The position numbers and the translations under genes are program-made. DNA of 7,893 nucleotides from an uncultured Jeotgalicoccus sp. (lineage in GTDB: Bacteria; Bacillota; Bacilli; Staphylococcales; Salinicoccaceae), in contig CANRKV010000073.1 in the NCBI GenBank assembly GCA_947631305.1, forward strand, positions 1 through 7,893, given 5' to 3'. The notes beneath the pieces were generated by a model that was not told where the DNA came from, searched no databases, and worked only from the letters and a program-made list of their open reading frames with translations. Below, in pieces: positions 1-6,152 of this stretch (the first letter of the stretch is position 1; each line of letters begins with the position of its first letter).

Positions 1-1200
1 GAATTAAATTTAGTTACATCATTATTTTTAGCAGTGATGGTTTACCTCATCGGTGCTTACTTAGTTAAAAAAATAAAATTTTTAGATAGATACTCTATAC
101 CGGCCCCCGTAGTCGGCGGTTTGCTTTTTGCAGTGTTTACATTGATAATGCACACTGCTGATTTTGTTACAATAACTGTTGATACTTCATTACAGTCTTT
201 ATTTATGATTATATTCTTTACAACAGTTGGACTTGGCGCAAGTTTCAAACTGATTAAACTGGGCGGTAAATTACTTGTTGTTTATTTACTTGCAGCAAGT
301 TTCTTATCGATTATACAAAATACTCTTGGTGTGTCCATGGCAGGATTGCTTGGCATAGATCCGCTGCTCGGTCTCATGGCATCGTCTCCAGCAATGATAG
401 GCGGACACGGGGGTGCAGCTGCATTCGGTGAAACTATTGATGCTCTTGGTGTACAGGGAGCAACTACTGTCGGTATTGCTGCAGCGACACTCGGACTTAT
501 TGCCGGCGGTGTGTTCGGCGGACCGGTAGCACGTTTTATGATAAACAGACATAACCTGAAAAGTAACGAGCCTAAATTTGAAGCAGGAGAGTATGAATTT
601 GAACCTGCACAAAAAGAAAAAAAATTCACAATCGATCAATTCTTTATTTATCTTTTAATAATTACATTCGCTATGGCACTCGGAACGTATATTGGCGGCA
701 TCTTCTCCGACTTAACAGGAGTTATCCTGCCTGACTATGTAGGGGCAATGTTCGTGGCAATTGTTGTCAGAACGCTGCTGGACGCTACCCAGGACAGAGT
801 TCCATTTGATTTTGACACTACGATAAATGATAAAATCGGGGCCGTTTCTTTAGGCTTGTTCCTGTCATTTGCTCTAATGAGTATAAAACTTTGGGAACTC
901 GCAGACCTGGCACTGCCAATTCTGCTAATTGTTTCTGTTCACGTTATCTTTATTATTCTGTATACGATGTTTATCGTCTACAGACTGCTCGGGAAAAATT
1001 ATGATGCGGTAGTAATGATGAACGGGCTGATAGGCAGCGGCTTAGGTGCAACACCTACAGCGATGGCTAATATGGATGCAATTACATCTAAATTCGGTGA
1101 CTCTAAGACCGCCTACTTAATCGTACCGGTCGTCGGGGCTTTCCTTATTGATATAGTTAACATTCCTGTTATTGTATTCTTTATAAATTTATTCAGTTAA
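1..1200 (+). CDS. gltS: Sodium/glutamate symporter GltS (5' end cut by window edge)
   Basis: This is an integral membrane carrier that imports glutamate with sodium ions. The frame is open from base 1 and encodes 399 residues before TAA. Alignment from memory to the 401-residue Escherichia coli GltS suggests that only a few N-terminal residues lie outside the window. The GTG/ATG codons at 34 and 37 fall inside the first membrane helix and are not the true start. Family marks are YSIPAPVVGG near residue 31, the re-entrant loop GGHGGAA at 134-140 and the second loop GLGATPTA at 347-354, followed by a hydrophobic end with VPVVGAFLIDIVN. A charged loop at roughly 182-212 separates the two halves of the protein. 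It converges on the small gene at 1235 and shares a terminator with it. The family call is secure. Substrate preference for glutamate over related anions is by family only. Confidence 0.93.
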   Translation, partial: ELNLVTSLFLAVMVYLIGAYLVKKIKFLDRYSIPAPVVGGLLFAVFTLIMHTADFVTITVDTSLQSLFMIIFFTTVGLGASFKLIKLGGKLLVVYLLAASFLSIIQNTLGVSMAGLLGIDPLLGLMASSPAMIGGHGGAAAFGETIDALGVQGATTVGIAAATLGLIAGGVFGGPVARFMINRHNLKSNEPKFEAGEYEFEPAQKEKKFTIDQFFIYLLIITFAMALGTYIGGIFSDLTGVILPDYVGAMFVAIVVRTLLDATQDRVPFDFDTTINDKIGAVSLGLFLSFALMSIKLWELADLALPILLIVSVHVIFIILYTMFIVYRLLGKNYDAVVMMNGLIGSGLGATPTAMANMDAITSKFGDSKTAYLIVPVVGAFLIDIVNIPVIVFFINLFS

Positions 1201-1205
1201 ACACT

Positions 1206-1234
1206 AAAAAAAGCCGGGAAATCCCGGCTTTTTT
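1206..1234. terminator. Bidirectional intrinsic terminator between gltS and the small convergent gene
   Basis: A GCCGGG/CCCGGC stem (1213-1218 with 1223-1228, extendable by one A-T pair) has a very short loop. It is flanked by an A tract (1206-1212) and a T tract (1229-1234), so it reads as a rho-independent terminator on both strands. It starts 6 bases after the gltS stop codon. The stop codon of the opposite gene directly abuts the T tract. Confidence 0.93.
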
Positions 1235-1486
1235 CTATGCGTATTTATCTCCTTGCCGGGATGCCTTATCCCGCAACTCGTTATAGTAAAGCACGCTTGT
1301 CATAGCGCCTTCATCGACCATATTTGCATCCCTTGTTTCATCCGGTTTTCCAAGATTAATAATATAATCATCGTCCGTCCATGTATTCACTGCACCTTTA
1401 ATTAACTGGCCCGTCTCTGTCTTCGATGCATAAAGTACTCCTGCTGCGAGTCCGGCTCCAATAATAAACTTCGTTCGTTTACGCAT
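1235..1486 (-). CDS. Small single-pass membrane-anchored protein, function unknown
   Basis: This gene encodes 83 residues and I do not recognise a named family. The N-terminus is basic (MRKRTK) and is followed by a hydrophobic stretch at about 7-20 rich in Gly and Ala. This fits a single membrane anchor or uncleaved signal; no lipobox cysteine is present. The remaining roughly 60 residues are polar and acidic, with the segments TWTDDDYIINLGKPDE and ALT-like helix-forming residues near 61-75 (key residues YYNELRDKA), and would form a small soluble tail. The start is well supported by AAGGAGG at 1494-1500, 7 bases before ATG. It is a lone gene between two terminators, with a candidate sigma-B-type promoter at 1534-1558. 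The overall plan (basic N-terminus, GAG-rich anchor, short polar tail) resembles small envelope stress proteins of Firmicutes, but that is an impression and no function should be assigned. Confidence 0.8.
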   Translation of the reverse strand: MRKRTKFIIGAGLAAGVLYASKTETGQLIKGAVNTWTDDDYIINLGKPDETRDANMVDEGAMTSVLYYNELRDKASRQGDKYA

Positions 1487-1533
1487 GGTAAATCCTCCTT
1501 AAAAGATTAATTCGCAACTGCCTTTATTTAACT

Positions 1534-1558
1534 ATTCCCGTTTTAGAGCAGTTCATAC
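1534..1558 (-). promoter_or_regulatory. Candidate sigma-B-type promoter of the small membrane protein gene
   Basis: On the minus strand GTATGA (1553-1558), a 13-base spacer and GGGAAT (1534-1539) match the Gram-positive sigma-B pattern (GTTTAA, 13-15 bases, GGGWAW) at 4/6 and 6/6. No better sigma-A promoter is visible in the 131-base gap. Transcription would start about 40 bases before the gene. This is pattern matching only. Confidence 0.4.
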
Positions 1559-1579
1559 CAAAATAATTGAAGTTTATTT

Positions 1580-1610
1580 AAAAAGATGAACCGGATTCTC
1601 CGGCTCACCT
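1580..1610 (-). terminator. Intrinsic terminator of ggt
   Basis: Read on the minus strand just after the ggt stop codon, a 12-bp stem (1599-1610 with 1584-1595, containing two G-U pairs) closes a 3-base loop. It is followed by a short T run (complement of 1580-1583). On the plus strand the stem is interrupted by mismatches and has no long T tract, so it serves mainly ggt. Confidence 0.85.
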
Positions 1611-1617
1611 TTTATTA

Positions 1618-3378
1618 TTACTTCTGTGACTGTACGCCTAATGCTGCGCCATTTCTGTTTTTATCAGTAGCACCTGTAAACTCTCCTGTTTCCGGATCAA
1701 TTTGAATACTGCTGACATTTCCTATAGGTTCAGACTCATCTTCAAAATTATGTCCCATCTCATTAAGCTGATTAATAACTTCCTGAGGCACACCTTCTTC
1801 AAATCTGTATGATTCTAAATCACTCGTGAAGATACGCGGTTCTGTCACAGCAGAATGCACGTCGAGCTCATATTCATACGCGTTTATAATTGTCTGCAGG
1901 ACTGACGTTATAATCGTTTGTCCGCCCGGTGATCCGGCAGTCATTGAAGGTGTTCCATTGTCGAATACGATTGTTGGTGTCATGCTGCTGAGCGGACGCT
2001 TGTCCGGCTGCACTTCATTTGCACCACCCGGTTCAGCATCAAAATCTGTCAGTTCATTATTCAGCATAAATCCATATCCAGGCACCATAATACCTGAACC
2101 GAATACCTGTTCAATCGTTGTTGTATACGACACGACATTACCGTACTTATCGGCTACTGAGAAATGAGTTGTCTGGCCGTCAACTTTATCGCCCGGCTGT
2201 TCGACATTATCCACTTCGTCTGTTCCTTCCTGATACTCCCATGGATCTCCCGCTTCCGGTTTTTCATTAACTTCATCCATACTGATTAACGCCCTGCGTT
2301 CATCGATATAATCAGGATGCAGCAATCCTTCGACAGGGATATCCACAAATTCAGGATCTCCTGCATATTCGGCACGGTCTGCATATGCTAAATGCATTGC
2401 TTCTGCCAGTAAATGATATTTTTCCGGAGAATTTATATCGTACTGTGATAAATCAAAATCATCCAGTATGCCAAGCATCTGCAGCATAAATACCCCGCCG
2501 GAGCTTGGAGGCGGCATTGTAGCAATGTCGTAACCATTAAATTCTCCCCAGATTGGTTCATCCCAAGTGACTTCATAATTCGATAAATCTTCCGCTGTCA
2601 TTGAACCTCCAAATTCCTGAACCGCATTCGCTGCTGCTTTGGAAATCTCACTGTTATAGAAGTAATCAACACCATTGTCTCTTATAAGGCTTAATGTCTT
2701 CGCTAAATCTTCCTGCACCAGCACGTCCCCTTCGGCTAAAGGTTCCTGCTCATTAAAGAACACCTCACTGGCAGCAGTAGCCTGCAATTTCTCAGCGTTA
2801 TCCGCAATCTGATTGGCAAGGAAGTCATCGATTGCAAATCCTTCTTCAGCAAGTGAAATCGCCGGGGCAATCAGTTCTGCCATATCAATCGTCCCCCAGG
2901 ATGCATGTGCTTCTTCCAGACCTCTCAATGTTCCCGGGACGCCCACTGATTTACCGCTTCTGACGCGTTCTTCAAAAGGTAAAGCTTCTCCCTCATCATC
3001 AAGGAACATTTCTGAATCAGCGCCTCCTGGTGCACGTTCTCTGCTGTTTATGATAGATGTTTCGCCAGTATCCCCTTCATATACCATCATAAATCCGCCG
3101 CCGCCGATACCTGACATCATTGGTTCAGCTACTGTTAAGACATATTGCATTGCAATTGCTGCGTCCATCGCAGTTCCGCCTTTGGCAAGAACATCGTAGC
3201 CTGCCTCAGAAGCAAGCGGATGTGCAGATACAACCATTCCTTCGTCAGCTGTAGCAACATCGTTTTCTTCTGAGTAATCAGGTTCAGCCGCTGCTCCTAA
3301 TACCGCAGGATTTGCTGTCGCCATAAGCAGTACCGTTAAAGTAAGTATTGTTCCAAAACGTTTTAAAAACTGTTTCAT
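1618..3378 (-). CDS. ggt: Secreted gamma-glutamyltranspeptidase (Bacillus subtilis type)
   Basis: This enzyme cleaves or transfers the gamma-glutamyl group of glutathione, glutamine and gamma-glutamyl peptides outside the cell. The preferred product has 586 residues. An in-frame ATG 90 bases upstream exists, but the start at 3378 has AAGGGGG at 3385-3391 with a 6-base spacer and opens a typical signal peptide: MKQFLKRF, then a hydrophobic core at about 9-27, with Ala-rich cleavage near 28-31. There is no lipobox. Key residues match the B. subtilis enzyme number for number: Arg113 (SRERAP) for the substrate carboxylate, the catalytic and self-processing nucleophile Thr403 in GQTTHFS, Asp445 in NNELTDF, Ser464-Ser465 and the oxyanion glycines 485-486. 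Autoproteolysis before Thr403 would give large and small subunits. As in Bacillus enzymes, the lid loop seen in E. coli is absent (NNELTDF runs straight into the DAEPGGANE segment). The acidic surface (many Asp and Glu) would suit salt tolerance, by inference. It is transcribed alone, divergent from the QueD-like gene. Confidence 0.95.
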   Translation of the reverse strand: MKQFLKRFGTILTLTVLLMATANPAVLGAAAEPDYSEENDVATADEGMVVSAHPLASEAGYDVLAKGGTAMDAAIAMQYVLTVAEPMMSGIGGGGFMMVYEGDTGETSIINSRERAPGGADSEMFLDDEGEALPFEERVRSGKSVGVPGTLRGLEEAHASWGTIDMAELIAPAISLAEEGFAIDDFLANQIADNAEKLQATAASEVFFNEQEPLAEGDVLVQEDLAKTLSLIRDNGVDYFYNSEISKAAANAVQEFGGSMTAEDLSNYEVTWDEPIWGEFNGYDIATMPPPSSGGVFMLQMLGILDDFDLSQYDINSPEKYHLLAEAMHLAYADRAEYAGDPEFVDIPVEGLLHPDYIDERRALISMDEVNEKPEAGDPWEYQEGTDEVDNVEQPGDKVDGQTTHFSVADKYGNVVSYTTTIEQVFGSGIMVPGYGFMLNNELTDFDAEPGGANEVQPDKRPLSSMTPTIVFDNGTPSMTAGSPGGQTIITSVLQTIINAYEYELDVHSAVTEPRIFTSDLESYRFEEGVPQEVINQLNEMGHNFEDESEPIGNVSSIQIDPETGEFTGATDKNRNGAALGVQSQK

Positions 3379-3384
3379 ACAATT

Positions 3385-3391
3385 CCCCCTT
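3385..3391 (-). promoter_or_regulatory. Ribosome binding site that decides the ggt start
   Basis: AAGGGGG on the minus strand lies 6 bases before the ATG at 3378. The longer in-frame start at 3468 lacks such a site and would translate through the leader inverted repeat and promoter region, so it is rejected. Confidence 0.85.
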
Positions 3392-3409
3392 GTTTTAATT
3401 AGAAGATAT

Positions 3410-3434
3410 AAATCTTTCGAAAAGCGAAAGATTT
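3410..3434 (-). repeat. Perfect 10-bp inverted repeat in the ggt leader
   Basis: AAATCTTTCG (3410-3419) and its exact complement (3425-3434) are separated by 5 bases. The repeat sits between the ggt promoter elements and its ribosome binding site, near the expected transcription start. It is not followed by a T run on either strand, so it is not an intrinsic terminator. It could be an operator for a dimeric repressor or a 5' leader hairpin that stabilises or controls the mRNA. Confidence 0.75.
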
Positions 3435-3439
3435 TACTT

Positions 3440-3468
3440 AAGACTAACATAGCAGAAAATTCTGTCAA
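3440..3468 (-). promoter_or_regulatory. Candidate ggt promoter with a partial CodY-like box
   Basis: On the minus strand an exact TTGACA (3463-3468) is followed 17 bases later by a poor -10 (AGTCTT, 3440-3445). Alternatively TGCTATGTT (3446-3454) can act as an extended -10 with a weak -35. Between them AATTTTCTG (3453-3461) equals the first nine positions of the CodY consensus AATTTTCWGAAAATT, but the second half matches poorly (about 11 of 15 overall). The promoter is likely; which -10 is used and whether CodY binds are uncertain. Confidence 0.4.
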
Positions 3469-3481
3469 TAATTTGACGCAT

Positions 3482-3511
3482 TTGAAAGACAGTATTGTGA
3501 ATGGGTATAAT
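3482..3511 (+). promoter_or_regulatory. Sigma-A promoter of the QueD-like gene
   Basis: TTGAAA (3482-3487), an 18-base spacer and a perfect TATAAT (3506-3511) place the transcription start about 24 bases before the ATG at 3542. The element lies back to back with the ggt promoter in a 163-base divergent intergenic region. Confidence 0.65.
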
Positions 3512-3541
3512 TAATTAAACTGATTTTTAAAGGGGTATAAA

Positions 3542-3952
3542 ATGAATATTAACGATGTACAACCACCTGAGGAATTTAAATATTTTACTGAGAAGGTCAT
3601 CATTCACAAACATTACGAGTTCACATGCGACAACCGGATATTCTTTTCGAATACTGCATTTAAAGATTTAAAGAATCACCGTTATACATTTAATTTGGAA
3701 ATATCTTCAATGGTGAACGATACTGGTCTCGCGACTGATTTTCACTTAATCGATAAAATTTACACTGAACACATCGCTGTTAAAATCGATAACTGTCTGC
3801 TCAATGAAACGCTGCCGGAGATGAGCACAACGGCAGAAAACATTGCTTACTGGCTGTTTGAACAGTTTGATAAACATCTGCCGGCCGATGATGAACTGCT
3901 CAAAGTAAGGCTGTACGAAACAAAAAATCAGGGAATTACCATCACTAAATAA
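3542..3952 (+). CDS. Degenerate 6-pyruvoyl-tetrahydropterin synthase/QueD-like protein
   Basis: The product has 136 residues, close to QueD (about 120). The start is supported by AAAGGGG at 3529-3535, 6 bases before ATG. The fold signature is visible in order: YEFTCDNRIFF (25-35) at the place of the F-x-A-A-H-R segment; LKNHRYTF (43-50) at the place of L-H-G-H-x-F; an acidic DFHLID segment (66-71); IDNCLLNE (82-89) at the place of L-D-H-H-x-L-N-D; TTAENIAYWLFEQ (96-108) at the conserved T-x-E-N helix; and YETKNQG (125-131) carrying the pterin-anchoring Glu126. By this hand alignment two of the three zinc histidines are replaced (Asn31, Lys44; only His46 remains), the catalytic Cys is absent and the first catalytic His is Asn84. 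It is therefore unlikely to make 6-carboxytetrahydropterin and may bind a pterin or other purine-like ligand. Databases would probably label it 6-carboxytetrahydropterin synthase. No queuosine gene (queC, queE, queF) lies nearby. Confidence 0.75.
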   Translation: MNINDVQPPEEFKYFTEKVIIHKHYEFTCDNRIFFSNTAFKDLKNHRYTFNLEISSMVNDTGLATDFHLIDKIYTEHIAVKIDNCLLNETLPEMSTTAENIAYWLFEQFDKHLPADDELLKVRLYETKNQGITITK

Positions 3953-3959
3953 ATCCCGC

Positions 3960-3988
3960 TTCACAAATTCACATAACTGGACTATGAT
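3960..3988 (+). promoter_or_regulatory. Sigma-A promoter of the thiamine transport operon
   Basis: TTCACA (3960-3965), 17 bases and TATGAT (3983-3988) match consensus at 5/6 each. The start of transcription would fall near 3995, about 20 bases before the riboswitch P1 helix. No terminator is visible between the upstream gene's stop (3952) and this promoter. Confidence 0.65.
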
Positions 3989-4015
3989 AGTGATAATCAA
4001 ATAATGAATTCACCA

Positions 4016-4134
4016 CCACTGGGGGTGTCCGTACCGGACTGAGATTGACCCTTATCACCTGATCTAGATCATACTAGCGTAGGGAAGTGGCATATTTTTA
4101 TATGCACACCATTCCGTTAGTGGTGTGTTTTTTT
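4016..4134 (+). promoter_or_regulatory. TPP (THI-box) riboswitch with terminator expression platform
   Basis: The aptamer spans about 4016-4090. P1 is CCACT (4016-4020) with AGTGG (4086-4090). The conserved thiamine pyrophosphate core is present: GGGGGTG at 4021, CTGAGA at 4039-4044, ACCTGATCT at 4057-4065 and GCGTAGGGAA at 4077-4086, with a short P3 (TCC/GGA). A small AU hairpin (4090-4105) links it to the terminator. When thiamine pyrophosphate binds, P1 forms and the terminator at 4105-4134 stops transcription. Without ligand the P1 5' strand can instead pair with the terminator's 3' arm. It controls the three-gene transporter that follows, which fits THI-box regulation of vitamin B1 uptake. 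Confidence 0.96.
4105..4134 (+). terminator. Ligand-controlled intrinsic terminator of the TPP riboswitch
   Basis: CACACCA (4105-4111) pairs perfectly with TGGTGTG (4121-4127) around a 9-base loop and is followed by seven T (4128-4134). It ends 28 bases before the first start codon, so the control is on transcription and not on ribosome access. Confidence 0.92.
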
Positions 4135-4150
4135 GTTTGAAATTTATAAC

Positions 4151-4155
4151 GGAGG
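4151..4155 (+). promoter_or_regulatory. Ribosome binding site that decides the ykoE-type start
   Basis: GGAGG lies 7 bases before the ATG at 4163. A longer reading from TTG at 4133 would begin inside the terminator T tract and would translate this site, so it is rejected. Confidence 0.85.
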
Positions 4156-4162
4156 CTTCAAC

Positions 4163-4744
4163 ATGGCAAAAAGAAATGGTTTAACACTCACTGATGTTTT
4201 AATTACTGTCGTTATCGCGCTCGTTTTCGCTGTTATTTACTCTTTATGGGACGGTATTTACACAATACTGCAGCCGTTCGGCCTGCATTTAAATGAACTG
4301 GTCTACGGCATGTGGTTTATCGCTGCGATTGTCGCTTATTTAATTATCAGGAAGCCCGGTGTCGCGCTGATTGCTGAGTTCGCAGCAGCTTCCGGCGAAA
4401 CGATTGTCCTCTTGCAGTTCGATATTTCACTTATTATGTACGGATTAATACAAGGTTTAGTGTGTGAACTTGTTTTTATGTTCTTCAGATATAAGAGCAC
4501 GAGTCTGATGGTTGCAGTTCTTGCCGGTATCGCAGCAGCATTATCCACACTGCCGCTCGACTGGTATTACGGTTATCTTGGCCACCTCGAGACGTGGAAC
4601 CTCACATTAATGTTCAGCCTTAGAATATTAAGCGGAGCACTTGTGGCCGGCTGGCTCGGGCACCTGCTCTACAAAGCACTTAGAGAAACCGGTGTTTTAA
4701 AGTTCGTCGGCCAAAGAGCAGATGATTCACATGAAGGATTATAG
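4163..4744 (+). CDS. ykoE: ECF transporter substrate-binding membrane protein, YkoE type (thiamine/HMP)
   Basis: This is the S component of an energy-coupling-factor transporter. It binds thiamine or its hydroxymethylpyrimidine precursor in the membrane and hands it to the shared motor. The product has 193 residues, near the roughly 199 of B. subtilis YkoE. About six hydrophobic segments are visible, at roughly 9-27, 46-63, 66-84, 87-108, 113-131 and 146-169. YkoE-like stretches include the VYGMWFI segment at 48, RKPGVALIAE at 63-72, GLIQGLVCELVF at 94-105 and LRILSGALVAGWLG at 153-166. It heads a riboswitch-controlled operon, and its last bases contain the ribosome binding site of the ATPase gene, suggesting translational coupling. 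The family call rests on recalled similarity plus the riboswitch. Thiamine versus precursor specificity cannot be told from the sequence. Confidence 0.9.
   Translation: MAKRNGLTLTDVLITVVIALVFAVIYSLWDGIYTILQPFGLHLNELVYGMWFIAAIVAYLIIRKPGVALIAEFAAASGETIVLLQFDISLIMYGLIQGLVCELVFMFFRYKSTSLMVAVLAGIAAALSTLPLDWYYGYLGHLETWNLTLMFSLRILSGALVAGWLGHLLYKALRETGVLKFVGQRADDSHEGL
4733..4738 (+). promoter_or_regulatory. Ribosome binding site that decides the ykoD-type start
   Basis: GAAGGA inside the end of the preceding gene stands 7 bases before ATG at 4746. In-frame ATGs at 4722 and 4731 would overlap the upstream gene and lack an equally well placed site. Confidence 0.7.
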
Positions 4745-4745
4745 T

Positions 4746-6152
4746 ATGTCAGAAATCGATATACAGAAACTGAATTTAAAATTCCCGGAGGCACCATCTA
4801 AATTGTTTACCGATTTAAATATTTCAATTGAATCAGGTGAGAAAGTACTGCTCTTAGGCCCGAGCGGTTCGGGAAAAAGTACGCTGTTAAATGTAATGGG
4901 CGGATTAATACCAAAGGTCATTCAGACGCCGATGAAAGTTCGGACTCTCAACATTCCTGAAAATAATGCTTATGTATTCCAGGATCCCGATTCCCAGTTC
5001 ACTATGCCGACTGTTGCGGAAGAGCTCGCTTTTATTTTAGAAAATAGAAGTATTCCGAAAGAAAATATGGAACCGATGATGATGGAAGCACTTGGACAGA
5101 CAGGTCTCGATGTACCGCTGGATTTAAATATTAATAACTTATCCGGCGGAATGAAACAGAAACTCGCTATCACTTCAGCACTGCTGCAAAAACCAGATAC
5201 TCTGTTTCTCGACGAACCCACGAGCATGCTTGATGATGAGTCAGCAGCTTCGCTCTGGGACGTTATTGAAGGAATCTGGAGTGACCGGACAGTTGTTATT
5301 GTCGAACACCGTGTTGACTATATATGGGATAAAGTGGACCGTGTCATACTTATGAACGATAACGCTCAGATTATTCATGAGGGTACACCCGAAGACATGC
5401 TGAAACACCATAAGCAGCTTTTAAATGAATATGGTGTCTGGCATCCTGATTCATGGCAAAAGGCGCCGGAATTCGACCCGGTGCAGCCTGATAATGAAGT
5501 ACTGCTGGAATTAAAAAACTTACGTATTGAACGGCGGGGAATGGATATTCTCAATATCGATCACTTAAGTATTAAAAAGGGCGAATGGATTACCATAGAA
5601 GGAAAAAATGGAACAGGCAAATCCAGTATGCTGTCAGCTATCATGAAGCTCATTCCTTCAGATGGGGATGTCTATTATAAAAATAAACGTATTAAGAAAA
5701 CAAAGCAGTTCGCGGGTGAAGTTTATCCTGTATTTCAAAATCCTGAATTGCAATTCATTACACATAAAGTTTTCGATGAAATATATATTAATATGGAGCC
5801 GCACTTTGAATATACCGAAGCAGTGCGCCAGACTGAGGTCATTTTAAATCAGATGGGGCTTAACGATATGGCACATCTTCATCCTCTGGAAATTTCCACA
5901 GGGCAAAAGAGACGGTTAAGCGTTGCTACAGCTCTCGGCGGCGTACCAAAAGTACTGCTGCTGGATGAACCGACATTCGGCCTGGATCAGAAACATGCAT
6001 TTCGTATGCTCCGAATGTTTCATGAAATGACTGCAGCAGGTACGACGATAATTATGATTACGCATGATGAAAATATTAAAATCCGCTATCCCGGCAGACG
6101 TTTAATTATTGAAGATCAGATGCTCGAGGAGAAGAGGACAGATTATGTTTGA
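4746..6152 (+). CDS. ykoD: ECF transporter fused double ATPase, YkoD type
   Basis: This is a cytoplasmic energy-coupling ATPase in which the two EcfA domains are fused in one 468-residue chain, powering thiamine/HMP uptake. Domain 1 has Walker A GPSGSGKST (38-46), Q-loop Gln79 in VFQDP, signature LSGGM (132-136), Walker B LFLDEP (153-158) and H-loop His188 in VEHR. A linker (about 225-250) leads to domain 2 with Walker A GKNGTGKSS (286-294), Q-loop Gln331 in VFQNP, signature ISTGQ (383-387), Walker B LLLDEP (404-409) and H-loop His440 in ITHDE. Both Walker sites keep the catalytic Glu (157, 408). The second signature is slightly off the LSGGQ consensus, so the composite site it forms may be weaker, although this variant may be normal for the family. 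The gene starts 1 base after the ykoE-type stop and overlaps the next gene by 8 bases. The chosen start uses GAAGGA at 4733-4738; the longer reading from 4722 adds 8 residues. Confidence 0.93.
   Translation: MSEIDIQKLNLKFPEAPSKLFTDLNISIESGEKVLLLGPSGSGKSTLLNVMGGLIPKVIQTPMKVRTLNIPENNAYVFQDPDSQFTMPTVAEELAFILENRSIPKENMEPMMMEALGQTGLDVPLDLNINNLSGGMKQKLAITSALLQKPDTLFLDEPTSMLDDESAASLWDVIEGIWSDRTVVIVEHRVDYIWDKVDRVILMNDNAQIIHEGTPEDMLKHHKQLLNEYGVWHPDSWQKAPEFDPVQPDNEVLLELKNLRIERRGMDILNIDHLSIKKGEWITIEGKNGTGKSSMLSAIMKLIPSDGDVYYKNKRIKKTKQFAGEVYPVFQNPELQFITHKVFDEIYINMEPHFEYTEAVRQTEVILNQMGLNDMAHLHPLEISTGQKRRLSVATALGGVPKVLLLDEPTFGLDQKHAFRMLRMFHEMTAAGTTIIMITHDENIKIRYPGRRLIIEDQMLEEKRTDYV

Noticed and set aside
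57..639. Open frames on the minus strand opposite gltS
   Set aside because: They lie wholly inside a well-supported conserved gene and have biased, low-complexity translations.
1826..3199. Long open frames on the plus strand opposite ggt
   Set aside because: They are shadows of the ggt coding strand, without ribosome binding sites or recognisable protein features.
3379..3468. Longer ggt reading frame adding 30 residues upstream of MKQFLKRF
   Set aside because: It runs through the promoter region and perfect inverted repeat, lacks a ribosome binding site and would bury the signal peptide inside the protein.
3503..3508. GGGTAT as a sigma-B -10 element for the QueD-like gene
   Set aside because: It overlaps a perfect sigma-A TATAAT with a good TTGAAA -35, and no sigma-B-like -35 sits at 13-15 bases.
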